A DNA stretch of 64,000 nucleotides from Pseudomonas tritici (GTDB taxonomy: Bacteria > Pseudomonadota > Gammaproteobacteria > Pseudomonadales > Pseudomonadaceae), in the NCBI RefSeq assembly GCF_014268275.3, contig NZ_CP077084.1:4154001-4218000 (forward strand). The letters are read 5' to 3'. Of the stretch, positions 56,190-64,000 are shown in pieces. The position numbers were made by a program, and so were the translations under genes. Numbering within the stretch: the first letter of the stretch is position 1; every line of letters starts with the position of its first letter. A model generated the notes under the pieces. It had not been told where the DNA came from, ran no database searches, and was given only the letters and a program-made list of their open reading frames with translations.

Positions 56190-57464
56190 TCAGTGCAAAT
56201 AGTCCTGGAAACGGTAATAGGCGCCCACGAACGGCAGGAACCAGGGTTTGCCGAAATGCCCGGGAATCGCCGGCCATTCGAGTTCACGCCACGGATTGGC
56301 CGCCGTGTTGCCAGCCATGACGTCGGCCATGACCTGGCCCATGTGCACCGACATCTGCACGCCATGGCCGCTGTAGCCCATGGAATGGAACACGCCGCCA
56401 TGCTGGCCGGCGCGGGGCAGGCGGTCGGACGTCATGTCCACGAGCCCACCCCAGCAGTAGTCGATTTTTACCCCCGCCAACTGCGGGAATATGTTCAGCA
56501 TCGCCGCTTGCAGCACCTTGCCGCTCTTGGCGTCGGAGACGCTGTCGGACATGGCAAACCGCGCACGCCCACCAAACAGCAGGCGGTTGTCCGGGGTCAG
56601 GCGAAAGTAGTTGCCGATCATGCGGCTGGTGACGTACGCACGGCGCTGCGGCAACAATTGGTCGATCAACGCCTGGGGCAAGACTTCGGTAGCAATCACG
56701 AAGCTACCCACCGGCACGATGCGCCGGCGGTACCAGCCAAGGTCGCCATGCTGACAGGCGCCGGTGGCCAGCAAGACTTGCCCGGCGTGCAGCGACCCCT
56801 TGGCGGTATTGACCTGATAACCGCCGGCCTGGGCCTTCCAATCCTTGACGGCCGTGTGCTCGTAAATCATCGCACCACGCCGCGCCGCCGCTTCGGCCAA
56901 CCCGACGCCAAAGCGCCCGACATGCATCTGCACGCCGTTGCGTTGCAGCAAACCGCCATGGAACTGCGCCGAGTTGACTTCGGCGTGGGTCTGTTCGGCG
57001 CTGAGCAGCTCGACATCGGCATCCACCTCCTGGCGGATCAGCTCGCACGTGCGGGCCAGGCCTTCGTAATGCATGGGCTTGGCCGCCAGCTTGAGCTTGC
57101 CGTTGCGCACCATGTCGCAGGCAATCCCTTCCTGCTCGACCAGCGACACCACGCTCTGTACCGCGCGCTCATACGCCTGGTAATAAGCGCGCGCCTTGGC
57201 GGCACCGAGGCTGGCGTGCAGCCCGGCGTAATCCTGGGCCACGCCAGTGTTGCACTGCCCACCGTTACGCCCCGAGGCTTCACCGATCACGCGCCCGGCG
57301 TCCAGCACCACGACGCTGGCGCCCTTGAGCGCCAAGGCCCGCGCAGCCGCCAGGCCGGTAAACCCACCGCCGACCACGGCCACGTCGACCTGCTTGGGCA
57401 AGCCGCCCAGCTGGGCACCGGTAAACGCCGGTGCGGTGTCGAGCCAATAGGATTCACTGCCCAT
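56190..57464 (-). CDS. FAD-dependent oxidoreductase (PuuB/gamma-glutamylputrescine oxidase-like)
   Basis: 424 residues. DAO fold: VDVAVVGGGFTGLAAARALA, VIGEASGRNGGQCNTGVAQD, and the C-terminal HSMGYSGHGVQMSVHMGQVM. The SGRNGGQ motif and overall length match PuuB-type amine oxidases. It lies in the same orientation between the HAD gene (22 bp upstream) and the binding protein gene, so it probably acts on the transported amine or on a product of the HcnABC-like enzyme. The second PuuB-like enzyme of the window, at 18857, is only distantly similar. Confidence 0.85.
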   Translation of the reverse strand: MGSESYWLDTAPAFTGAQLGGLPKQVDVAVVGGGFTGLAAARALALKGASVVVLDAGRVIGEASGRNGGQCNTGVAQDYAGLHASLGAAKARAYYQAYERAVQSVVSLVEQEGIACDMVRNGKLKLAAKPMHYEGLARTCELIRQEVDADVELLSAEQTHAEVNSAQFHGGLLQRNGVQMHVGRFGVGLAEAAARRGAMIYEHTAVKDWKAQAGGYQVNTAKGSLHAGQVLLATGACQHGDLGWYRRRIVPVGSFVIATEVLPQALIDQLLPQRRAYVTSRMIGNYFRLTPDNRLLFGGRARFAMSDSVSDAKSGKVLQAAMLNIFPQLAGVKIDYCWGGLVDMTSDRLPRAGQHGGVFHSMGYSGHGVQMSVHMGQVMADVMAGNTAANPWRELEWPAIPGHFGKPWFLPFVGAYYRFQDYLH

Positions 57465-57486
57465 GTCTTACCCTCAAGGTGCGCGT

Positions 57487-58155
57487 TTACAGACCGACCA
57501 ACGCCGGCAACCCACCGATATCGGTGATCTGCTGGTAACCGTAGAACGCATTGGCCGGCACTTCGTGGCCACGGGCAACAAAGGCCTTGTTCTTGATCTT
57601 CATGTCATGGGCCGACATCAGGTCATAACGGAAGCTGGAAGATACATGCAAGATGTCTTCCGGACCGCACCCGAGGTTGTCGAGCATGAATTCAAACGCC
57701 GCCAGCCGCGGCTTGTAGGCCTGGGCCTGTTGAGCCGTGAACACTTTATGGAACGGCGCGCCGAGCTTGTCGACGTTGGACATGATTTGACTGTCCATGG
57801 CATTGGAGAAGATCACCAAGGGGATCTTGTCGGCAATCTTCGACAGACCGGCCGGCACGTCCGCATGGGGCCCCCAGGTCGGCACAGCGTCGTAATAAAG
57901 CTGGCCTTCTTCGCGGTAGTCGATACCCCAGCGCTTGCAGGTACGGGCCAGGGCGGTCTTGAGAATTTCATCGTACGGGCGCCAGTCGCCCATGACCTGG
58001 TCAAGACGGTAGGCCGAGAAGTCCTTGACGAACTGGTCCATCTGCTCAGGGGTGATGCGGTCAGCGAACAGCTCGCGGGTCATGGTGCCCATATGAAAGT
58101 TGGTGAGCGTGCCGTAGCAGTCGAACGTAATGAATTTGGGGCGAAGAAAGCTCAT
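57487..58155 (-). CDS. Haloacid dehalogenase type II (L-2-haloacid dehalogenase-like)
   Basis: 222 residues from MSFLRPKFITFDCYGTLTNF (nucleophile Asp in FDCYGTL), with LVIFSNAMD, the Lys in AQAYKPRLAAFEF and SSFRYDLMSAHDMKI as motif IV. This is the type II haloacid dehalogenase branch, many of whose members act on non-halogenated substrates. It is the first gene of the proposed leftward unit ending at 44120. Confidence 0.8.
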   Translation of the reverse strand: MSFLRPKFITFDCYGTLTNFHMGTMTRELFADRITPEQMDQFVKDFSAYRLDQVMGDWRPYDEILKTALARTCKRWGIDYREEGQLYYDAVPTWGPHADVPAGLSKIADKIPLVIFSNAMDSQIMSNVDKLGAPFHKVFTAQQAQAYKPRLAAFEFMLDNLGCGPEDILHVSSSFRYDLMSAHDMKIKNKAFVARGHEVPANAFYGYQQITDIGGLPALVGL

Positions 58156-58451
58156 TGAGTGCGGTCCTGGAGTCAGTTGAATGTGACAAGCGTTCGCTGC
58201 CCTGGCGGCGCGTCGGCCTCGTTGCAGCACAGGTTCATTACACCACTGTGAAATCAGCATATGCCGTCTAAAACGACCCGCGCTCAATACAAACCACCGT
58301 TTTGGGGGTTGGGCTCAGCAGAGTTTGCGGTGCGCGCCAGGCTTGGGCAGGGCCTTTGTTTGTGCGCTTTTATGGGGATTTCCAGGGCCAGGGCCTCAAG
58401 AATAGGGGGTGTGGGCGGCAGAAAGTGTGGCGGGCTGATTGACCCTCCGCC

Positions 58452-58585
58452 TGTAGTGAGCGGGCTTGCCCCGCGCGGGTGGCGAAGCCGCCCCAATAAG
58501 GACACCACCGAGTATCAGGATAAATCCAGATCGCCTGGTTTGGGGCGGCGTCGCCACCCAGCGCGGGGCAAGCCCGCTCACTACA
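58452..58585. repeat. REP doublet (REPIN) of the RAYT-linked GTAGTGAGCGGGC family
   Basis: TGTAGTGAGCGGGCTTGCCC at left, GCCCGCTCACTACA at right, 134 bp, with the same CGAAGCCGCCCCAA / TTTGGGGCGGCGTCGCC arms as the two copies beside the RAYT at 31.8 kb. It shows the RAYT's element dispersed 26 kb away. Confidence 0.9.
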
Positions 58586-58753
58586 GGAAGCATTTGCTGC
58601 TGCGCACCTGCACCAATTAAGTAGCAACTGTGGTCCCGCCTTGAACAGCTCGGGGAATCTACCGAATGTGCCCGCCCCTCTTGCCAGCCTCCAGGCCAGG
58701 TGGGATACAAGCACCCTCGCCGTGCTAAAAACCACGTTCCCTGGAGGCTCGCC

Positions 58754-59605
58754 ATGTCCACCCTGCCACACCCCGCTTATACCTACCGCCCGATGACAGT
58801 GGCCGACCTCCCCGCCGCCCATGCCTTGTCAGTGCAACTCAAATGGCCCCACCGCCTGGAAGACTGGGCGATGTTGCAACGGGTCAGCGACGGCTTCGTG
58901 GTGATGGACGGCGAACGCCTGATCGGCAGCGCTTTCACCTGCCCCCAAGGCGATTACGCGACCATCGGCCTGGTGATCGTCAGCAATGACTACCAAGGCC
59001 AAGGCATCGGCCGTCGTTTGATGGAAAAGGCCCTCGCCGCCTGCGATTCACGCACGCCCCTGCTCAACGCCACCCTCGCCGGCGCGCCGCTGTATGCCAG
59101 CCAGGGCTTCGTCGAGTTCGGTCGGGTCCAGCAGCATCAAGGCCAAGCGTTGGTGCCCGACCTTGTGGCCTTGGCACCCGGCGAAAGCTGCCGTGCGCTG
59201 GGCGCCGATGACCACGCCACGCTGCTGGCCCTGGCCAAGGCCGCCAGCGGCCTGGACCGCCGCGAAGTGCTGCGCGACCTGCAGGTCGAGCACGCCGTGG
59301 GCATCGAGCGCGACGGCCAGTTACGCGGCTTCGCCCTGCTGCGCCCGTTTGGCCGTGGCCGCTGCATCGGCCCGGTGGTCGCCGAGAACCTCAACCAGGC
59401 CAAGCACCTGATCGCGGCGTTACTGGCGCAGGTCCCCGACACCTTTGTGCGCATCGATATCCCCGTAGTCTGCGGCCTCAGCGACTGGCTCGAGAGCGCC
59501 GGCCTGAAAAACATCGACACCGTCGCACAGATGGCCCTGGGCACGCCGCCCCAGGCCAGCCAAGGCGTATACCCGTTTGCCCTGATCACCCAGGCGATCG
59601 GCTGA
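58754..59605 (+). CDS. GNAT family N-acetyltransferase (two-domain)
   Basis: 283 residues from MSTLPHPAYTYRPMTVADLP with TGGAGG upstream. GNAT core in the first 130 residues: the acetyl-CoA loop VIVSNDYQGQGIGRRLMEKA is clear. A second, GNAT-like C-terminal half (RREVLRDLQVEHAVGIERDG onwards) has the domain pairing seen in acyltransferases of amino-acid catabolic clusters. It is followed by the cupin gene after 22 bp. Substrate unknown. Confidence 0.8.
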   Translation: MSTLPHPAYTYRPMTVADLPAAHALSVQLKWPHRLEDWAMLQRVSDGFVVMDGERLIGSAFTCPQGDYATIGLVIVSNDYQGQGIGRRLMEKALAACDSRTPLLNATLAGAPLYASQGFVEFGRVQQHQGQALVPDLVALAPGESCRALGADDHATLLALAKAASGLDRREVLRDLQVEHAVGIERDGQLRGFALLRPFGRGRCIGPVVAENLNQAKHLIAALLAQVPDTFVRIDIPVVCGLSDWLESAGLKNIDTVAQMALGTPPQASQGVYPFALITQAIG

Positions 59606-59627
59606 CTTTCCTCCCGGAGCACTCCAC

Positions 59628-60341
59628 ATGTCATCTCCCCAAATCCTGCTGTTGGCTCGCGCCGACGGCAGTAGCGTTGCCACGTCTTTCAACAACGCAG
59701 CGTTGAGCGTACTTGACCCCTTCGGCGACAGCCGCCAACTCGCCTGGCGGGGCGACGACGGTGTGTCCGCAGGCCGGGTGCAGTTCAGCGGTGAAGCCGT
59801 GATCGAAGACTTCCCCCATAGCGAGACGCTGGTGGTGCACGCCGGCCAAGTGGTACTCAGCAGCGCAGGACAAACACTGAAACTGGGTGTCGGCGCCAGT
59901 GCCGTGATCGGCCGTGGCACCCACCTCACCGTACAGGCGAGTGCCAACAGTGAATGGGCGTTTTGCGCCCTCGACCTGTCCGACGCCCCTGCCTGCCCCG
60001 GCCTGACCTTCCTCGACCCATACACCCTGCTCAACCCCTCGGCCGCCCCGGAACCTGCGATCCTGATCGGCCCCACGCCGCAGTGCCGCGCACTCAACCT
60101 GTTCGACGACGCGGCCACCGAGTTGCGCATCGGCGTCTGGGACTCGACGCCTTACGCCCGCCACGGCCGCCCGCACAAACTGCACGAGTTGATGCACCTG
60201 CTTGAGGGCAGTGTCACGCTGCAGGACGACAAAAGTATCGACGTGACCGTCAACACCGGCGACACCGTATTCGTCGCCAAAGGCGCCCCCTGCGCCTGGA
60301 CCAGCACGGTTTATGTACGCAAGGTGTATGCGGTGAAATAA
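59628..60341 (+). CDS. Bicupin domain protein
   Basis: 237 residues with two cupin barrels. The first includes ETLVVHAGQVVLSSAGQTLK and the second KLHELMHLLEGSVTLQDD, in which His and Glu could bind metal. Ends TVFVAKGAPCAWTSTVYVRK, resembling the DUF861-type C-terminal strand found in the cupin at 20186. Co-directional with the GNAT gene (CGGAG ribosome binding site); LysR gene converges from the right. Role unknown. Confidence 0.75.
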   Translation: MSSPQILLLARADGSSVATSFNNAALSVLDPFGDSRQLAWRGDDGVSAGRVQFSGEAVIEDFPHSETLVVHAGQVVLSSAGQTLKLGVGASAVIGRGTHLTVQASANSEWAFCALDLSDAPACPGLTFLDPYTLLNPSAAPEPAILIGPTPQCRALNLFDDAATELRIGVWDSTPYARHGRPHKLHELMHLLEGSVTLQDDKSIDVTVNTGDTVFVAKGAPCAWTSTVYVRKVYAVK

Positions 60342-60361
60342 CAATGATCAGCGCGAGCTGA

Positions 60362-61246
60362 TCACACCTTCAATGCCTCTTCCAGAAACGCCACCAACGC
60401 CTGCACGCGCGGGCTGCGAAGCTTGCGCGACGGCACCAGCAGGTTGACCGGCGCGCTGTCAAAACGCCAATCGGCCAATACCCGTACCAGGCTGCCGCTG
60501 GCGATGGCGTCACTCACGTCCCACTGCGAACGCAGCACCAACCCCAGCCCTTGCTCGGCCCAGCGCCGGGCGACGCTGCCATCGTTGCTCAACAAGACGG
60601 GCTCGATGCGCAGCGTCTTGCGTCCCTGCCCCTTGCGCAGATGCCACAGCGTGACGTCTTCATCGTTTTCACGAATGCAAATGCAGCGATGCGCCGTGAG
60701 CTCGTCCGGTGTCGACGGCACGCCCTGCGCTTGCAGATAGGCCGGGCTCGCGCATAGCCAGCGTTCGTTCGGCGACAGTTGCCGCGCCGTCCACAGGCTG
60801 TCATTGAGGTGGCCGATGTGAATCACTGCGTCGCTGTCATGCCGATCAGGCCAGGGGGTCTCACGCAAATCCAAGTGCAGGCAAAGCTGCGGGTGCAGGC
60901 GTATGAAGCGCGCCAGCAACGGCGCGAGTCGCTGCCGGCCAAAGCCAAACGGCGCCGCCAGCCGCAACGTGCCCACCAGCCTCTCGTCCTTTTGCCTGAA
61001 CGACTCTGGGAGCGCCTCAAGCTGTTCCAGCAGCAGCGCGCTTTCACGCGAAAACCGCTCGCCATCGGCCGTCAGGCTGAGACGCCGCGCATCGCGATTG
61101 GCCAGGGTCAGCCCCAGCAGCGTCTCCAACTTACGCAGGCGCATGGAGAGCGCTGGCGGCGAGACATTCAGCGCCCTGGCCGCTGCACTCAGCGACTCCG
61201 ACCGTGCAAGCGTCACGGCGAGGCGCAGGTCTTCGATGGAGATCAT
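60362..61246 (-). CDS. LysR family transcriptional regulator
   Basis: 294 residues: HTH LARSESLSAAARALNVSPPA plus LSMRLRKLETLLGL, and effector domain with RLAAPFGFGRQRLAPLLARF. Divergent from the PLP enzyme gene with 94 bp between starts, so it most likely controls that gene and the Rid/flavoprotein genes behind it. Confidence 0.85.
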   Translation of the reverse strand: MISIEDLRLAVTLARSESLSAAARALNVSPPALSMRLRKLETLLGLTLANRDARRLSLTADGERFSRESALLLEQLEALPESFRQKDERLVGTLRLAAPFGFGRQRLAPLLARFIRLHPQLCLHLDLRETPWPDRHDSDAVIHIGHLNDSLWTARQLSPNERWLCASPAYLQAQGVPSTPDELTAHRCICIRENDEDVTLWHLRKGQGRKTLRIEPVLLSNDGSVARRWAEQGLGLVLRSQWDVSDAIASGSLVRVLADWRFDSAPVNLLVPSRKLRSPRVQALVAFLEEALKV

Positions 61247-61340
61247 TCACTTTTACTTAATGATTGATGAGCCTGGATTGAACCACACCTTAAGGATGCC
61301 TGAGTAGAGTGTTGCCGTACCCAGCCATCCGAGTCCCGTC

Positions 61341-62477
61341 ATGCCCACGCCGATTGCCTCTCTCGACACGCCAGCAGCGCTCATTGATGTCCCGCGAATG
61401 CAGCGCAATATCCAGCGTATGCAGCAACGCATGGACAGCCTCGGCGTGCGGTTGCGCCCCCACATCAAAACCAGCAAGTGCCTGCCTGTGATCGAGGCGC
61501 AGCTCGCTGCGGGGGCCAGCGGCGTCACGGTGTCCACGTTGAAAGAAGCGGAGCATTGCTTCACCCAAGGCCTGCGCAATGTGTTCTACGCCGTTGCCAT
61601 CGCACCGGGCAAGTTACCCCAGGCGTTGGCACTGCGGCGCAAAGGCTGCGACCTGAGCGTGCTCACCGACAGCGTCCAGGGTGCCCAGGCCATCGTCGCG
61701 TTTGCACAGCAGCACGCTGAACATTTTGACGTGTGGATTGAAATTGACTGCGACGGCCATCGCTCCGGCCTGGCAGCTGAAGACCCTGCGCTTATAGACG
61801 TCGCGTCCATCCTCAGCAGTGGCGGTATGCGCCTGCGTGGTGTGATGACCCACGCCGGTTCCAGTTATGAGCTGGACACCCTGGAAGCCCTGCAAACGCT
61901 GGCCGAACAGGAACGCGCCCTCTGCGTCCGCGCCGCCGAGCGCATCCGCGCAGCCGGGTTGGCGTGCCCGGAAGTCAGCATCGGTTCCACGCCCACCGCG
62001 CTCTCGGCGCTCAACCTCGACGGCGTCACCGAAGTGCGCGCAGGCGTCTATGTGTTCTTCGACCTGGTCATGCACAACATTGGCGTATGCCGGGCGGACG
62101 AATTGGCGTTGAGCGTGCTGACCACGGTGATCGGCCATCAGCCGGACAAAGGCTGGATCATCACGGACGCCGGCTGGATGGCCATGAGCCGTGACCGCGG
62201 CACGCAGCGTCAGCGCCAGGACTTTGGCTATGGGCAAGTGTGTACCGAAGCGGGCGACTGGATCGACGGGGCGCTGGTCACGGGCGCCAACCAAGAACAC
62301 GGCATCATCACCCTGGGCGCCGCCAACAGTGACGCGCTTGCCGCGCGCTTCCCTATCGGCAGTCGCCTGCGCATCCTGCCCAACCATGCCTGCGCCACCG
62401 GCGCGCAGTTCCCGGACTATCACGCCCTCGACGCCGACGGCGCGGTGCATACATGGAGTCGCTTGCATGGCTGGTAA
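61341..62477 (+). CDS. DSD1-type PLP-dependent enzyme (D-serine dehydratase / D-threonine aldolase-like)
   Basis: 378 residues, fold type III alanine-racemase-like barrel with a C-terminal DSD1 domain. The PLP lysine is in LRPHIKTSKC, and LPNHACATGAQFPDYHAL holds the zinc ligands His and Cys typical of eukaryotic-type D-serine dehydratases and D-threo-3-hydroxyaspartate dehydratases. Acts on a D-amino acid with a beta-hydroxyl. Its last 11 bp overlap the Rid gene. Confidence 0.85.
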   Translation: MPTPIASLDTPAALIDVPRMQRNIQRMQQRMDSLGVRLRPHIKTSKCLPVIEAQLAAGASGVTVSTLKEAEHCFTQGLRNVFYAVAIAPGKLPQALALRRKGCDLSVLTDSVQGAQAIVAFAQQHAEHFDVWIEIDCDGHRSGLAAEDPALIDVASILSSGGMRLRGVMTHAGSSYELDTLEALQTLAEQERALCVRAAERIRAAGLACPEVSIGSTPTALSALNLDGVTEVRAGVYVFFDLVMHNIGVCRADELALSVLTTVIGHQPDKGWIITDAGWMAMSRDRGTQRQRQDFGYGQVCTEAGDWIDGALVTGANQEHGIITLGAANSDALAARFPIGSRLRILPNHACATGAQFPDYHALDADGAVHTWSRLHGW

Positions 62478-62871
62478 TCCAGAGGTGATTCATACCGCAG
62501 ACGCGGCAGCGCCGGGCGGGCACTATTCGCAGGCGGTGGTCCACGCCGGCGTGGTGTACGTGTCCGGGCAATTGCCGGTACGCGCCAATGGCGAGCACAG
62601 CGCCGATCAACCGTTTGAGATTCAGGCGTCGATTGCCCTCGACAACCTGATGGCGATCCTCAGGGAAGCCAGGCTGAGCCCCCGCGACCTGCTCAAAGTG
62701 ACGGTGTATGTGGTCGGGATAGAACATTGGCCGGCGTTTGACCGCATTTATGCACACTATTTGGGCGAGCACCGGCCAGCCCGCGCCGTGGTACCGGTCC
62801 CGATGTTGCACCATGGTTACCTGATCGAAATCGAAGCCGTGGCCCGAGGCGCACAAGAGGAGCCTTCATGA
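62467..62871 (+). CDS. Rid family protein (RidA-like)
   Basis: 134 residues from MAGNPEVIHTADAAAPGG. YSQAVVHAGVVYVSGQLPVR and the C-terminal YLIEIEAVARGA are family-typical; the conserved Arg of active RidA is at the RPARAVVPV position. It overlaps the dehydratase gene by 11 bp and the flavoprotein gene by 4 bp. Dehydration of beta-hydroxy amino acids yields enamines and imines, exactly the intermediates Rid proteins hydrolyse, so the coupling makes chemical sense. Confidence 0.85.
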   Translation: MAGNPEVIHTADAAAPGGHYSQAVVHAGVVYVSGQLPVRANGEHSADQPFEIQASIALDNLMAILREARLSPRDLLKVTVYVVGIEHWPAFDRIYAHYLGEHRPARAVVPVPMLHHGYLIEIEAVARGAQEEPS

Positions 62872-64000
62872 ACGCGCAAAAAAGTGATGTCTTGATCATT
62901 GGCGGCGGCATCATGGGCGCCTCATCGGCGTTTTTCCTGAGCCGGCGCGGCCGTGCGGTGACGCTGCTGGAGCGCGATCAGATTGGTCAATACGCCAGCG
63001 GCGTCAACTTCGGCAACGTCCGTCGCCAGGGGCGCTACCTGGGGCAGCTTGAATTGGCCAACCGTTCCTGGGCGCTGTGGAAGCGCCTGCCGAAACTGAT
63101 CGACGATGACCTCGAATTCATCCCCAGTGGCCACATGCGCGTGTGTTACCGCGAAGACGAAATCGCCGAGTTGGAGGCCTATGCCGCCGCGCCGGAAGCG
63201 GTGCAACTGGACTTGAAAATCTATCGCGGCGCCGAGCTGCATCAACGCTTCGGCTTCCTTGGCCCGGAGGTCAAGGGCGGTTCCTACGCGCCCCACGACG
63301 GTCACGCCAACCCACGCCTGGCCGCCCCGGCGTTTGCCCGTGCGGCGCGTCGCCTAGGGGCGCGAATCGAGGAAAGAACCGAAGTGGCCGACGTGCAGAA
63401 GGTCAACGGCCTGTTCCACGTCACCACCACCGATGGGCAGTTGTTCGCCGCCGAGCAATTGCTGATTACCGCCGGCGCCTGGGCAGCCCGGTTGTCCGAG
63501 CAATTCGGTGAGCCGGTGCCGCTGGAACCCAACGGCCCGCAGATGTCCGTCACTGAACCAGTGCCCTACGCCTTGCCGACCGTGATTGGCGTGTTCACCA
63601 AAATCAAGGAAGAGGTGATCTACTTCCGGCAGATCCCACGTGGCAACATCATCATCGGGGGTGGTAACCGTTGCGCCCCGGATATGGTCAACCGACGGGC
63701 GTTTTTCAAGCCGGAAAGTTTGCTTAACCAAATGCGGCAGATGCGCCGACTTTTGCCAGGCGCCGAGAATCTCAACATCATCCGCGTGTGGAGCGGCATC
63801 GAGAGCTACACACCGGACTCGCTGCCGGTGATGGGCCCAAGCGGCATGGTGGACGGGCTGTTTTATGCGTTTGGTTTCTGCGGCCATGGCTTCCAGCTCG
63901 GCCCCGGCGTCGGCGATGTCATGGCCGAATTGATCAGCACCGGCAGTACCAGCACCTTGATCAGTCCCTTCGATATCCGCCGGTTCACGCAGCCATCGCT
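62868..64000 (+). CDS. FAD-dependent oxidoreductase (paralogue of the beta subunit at 47958-49112), 3' end cut
   Basis: 377 residues visible, open to the window edge; by comparison with the 384-residue paralogue only a handful are missing. VLIIGGGIMGASSAFFLSRR, then LLERDQIGQYASGVNFGNVR is identical to the paralogue, as are long stretches after it. It starts with an ATGA overlap after the Rid gene. Acts as D-amino acid or imino acid dehydrogenase; whether alpha and Fe-S partners follow outside the window cannot be seen. Confidence 0.85.
   Translation, partial: MNAQKSDVLIIGGGIMGASSAFFLSRRGRAVTLLERDQIGQYASGVNFGNVRRQGRYLGQLELANRSWALWKRLPKLIDDDLEFIPSGHMRVCYREDEIAELEAYAAAPEAVQLDLKIYRGAELHQRFGFLGPEVKGGSYAPHDGHANPRLAAPAFARAARRLGARIEERTEVADVQKVNGLFHVTTTDGQLFAAEQLLITAGAWAARLSEQFGEPVPLEPNGPQMSVTEPVPYALPTVIGVFTKIKEEVIYFRQIPRGNIIIGGGNRCAPDMVNRRAFFKPESLLNQMRQMRRLLPGAENLNIIRVWSGIESYTPDSLPVMGPSGMVDGLFYAFGFCGHGFQLGPGVGDVMAELISTGSTSTLISPFDIRRFTQPS

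Overview
The window (64 kb, high GC except around 6.2-7.6 kb and 8.5-9.0 kb) reads as chromosome of a Pseudomonas, most likely the P. fluorescens group. The reasons are the gene content (hpa meta-pathway, an isolated arnT, idn genes, tartrate-dehydrogenase-like genes), Pseudomonas-type REP palindromes with a RAYT transposase, and CA-rich Hfq/Crc-like motifs at translation starts. No rRNA, tRNA, CRISPR array, prophage or complete insertion sequence was seen.

Layout. 1-6.1 kb: envelope genes, namely an AttH-like lipoprotein with an FtsX-type ABC exporter, then an Ais/PmrG-like phosphatase and arnT (lipid A aminoarabinose transfer). 6.2-8.5 kb: a decayed, more AT-rich patch with an ABC-2 exporter whose permease carries two apparent frameshifts, and a one-domain remnant of a sugar-import ATPase. 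9.0-31.5 kb: an aromatic-amine / 4-hydroxyphenylacetate catabolic island. It holds a LuxR regulator, hpaA, hpaG1-G2-E-D-F-X-H-I, hpaR, a five-gene amine module (FAD oxidoreductase, cupin, MoaF, two SDRs), feaR, a DUF3156 gene, an APC permease, a porin, a two-component 4-hydroxyphenylacetate hydroxylase of the acyl-CoA-dehydrogenase type, feaB and a Rid protein. 31.5-32.4 kb: a RAYT flanked by two REP doublets. 32.4-44 kb: ordinary accessory metabolism (PPOX flavoprotein, three LysR, GST, idnO-idnD, aldo/keto reductase, Lrp, HAD, gabT-like, ghrA-like). 44.1-58.2 kb: one long leftward transcription unit with a peptide/opine-type ABC importer, a three-subunit HcnABC/opine-oxidase-like dehydrogenase, an ArgE-like deacylase, a PuuB-like oxidase, a semialdehyde dehydrogenase and a TtuC-like dehydrogenase. 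58.4-64 kb: GNAT, cupin, LysR, a D-serine-dehydratase-like PLP enzyme, Rid, and a close paralogue of the flavoprotein at 48-49 kb, cut by the window end.

How it fits together. The catabolic island encodes uptake (porin, permease), amine to aldehyde (only a PuuB-like FAD enzyme is available; no copper or quinoprotein amine oxidase is present), aldehyde to acid (FeaB), 3-hydroxylation to homoprotocatechuate, ring cleavage (HpaD) and the lower pathway to pyruvate and succinate semialdehyde. Reading the intergenic regions gave three regulatory layers. (1) A direct repeat GGCR-N2-CW-N4-CAAR spaced 21-22 bp lies before the FAD enzyme, the permease, the porin and feaB, and is proposed as the FeaR operator. 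(2) A GTTAA-N4-TTAAC box lies before hpaG1/hpaA, hpaR and feaR, and more weakly before the LuxR gene; it is proposed as the HpaR operator. (3) AANAANAA motifs lie at the starts of hpaA, feaR, the porin and the hydroxylase, suggesting catabolite repression by Hfq/Crc.
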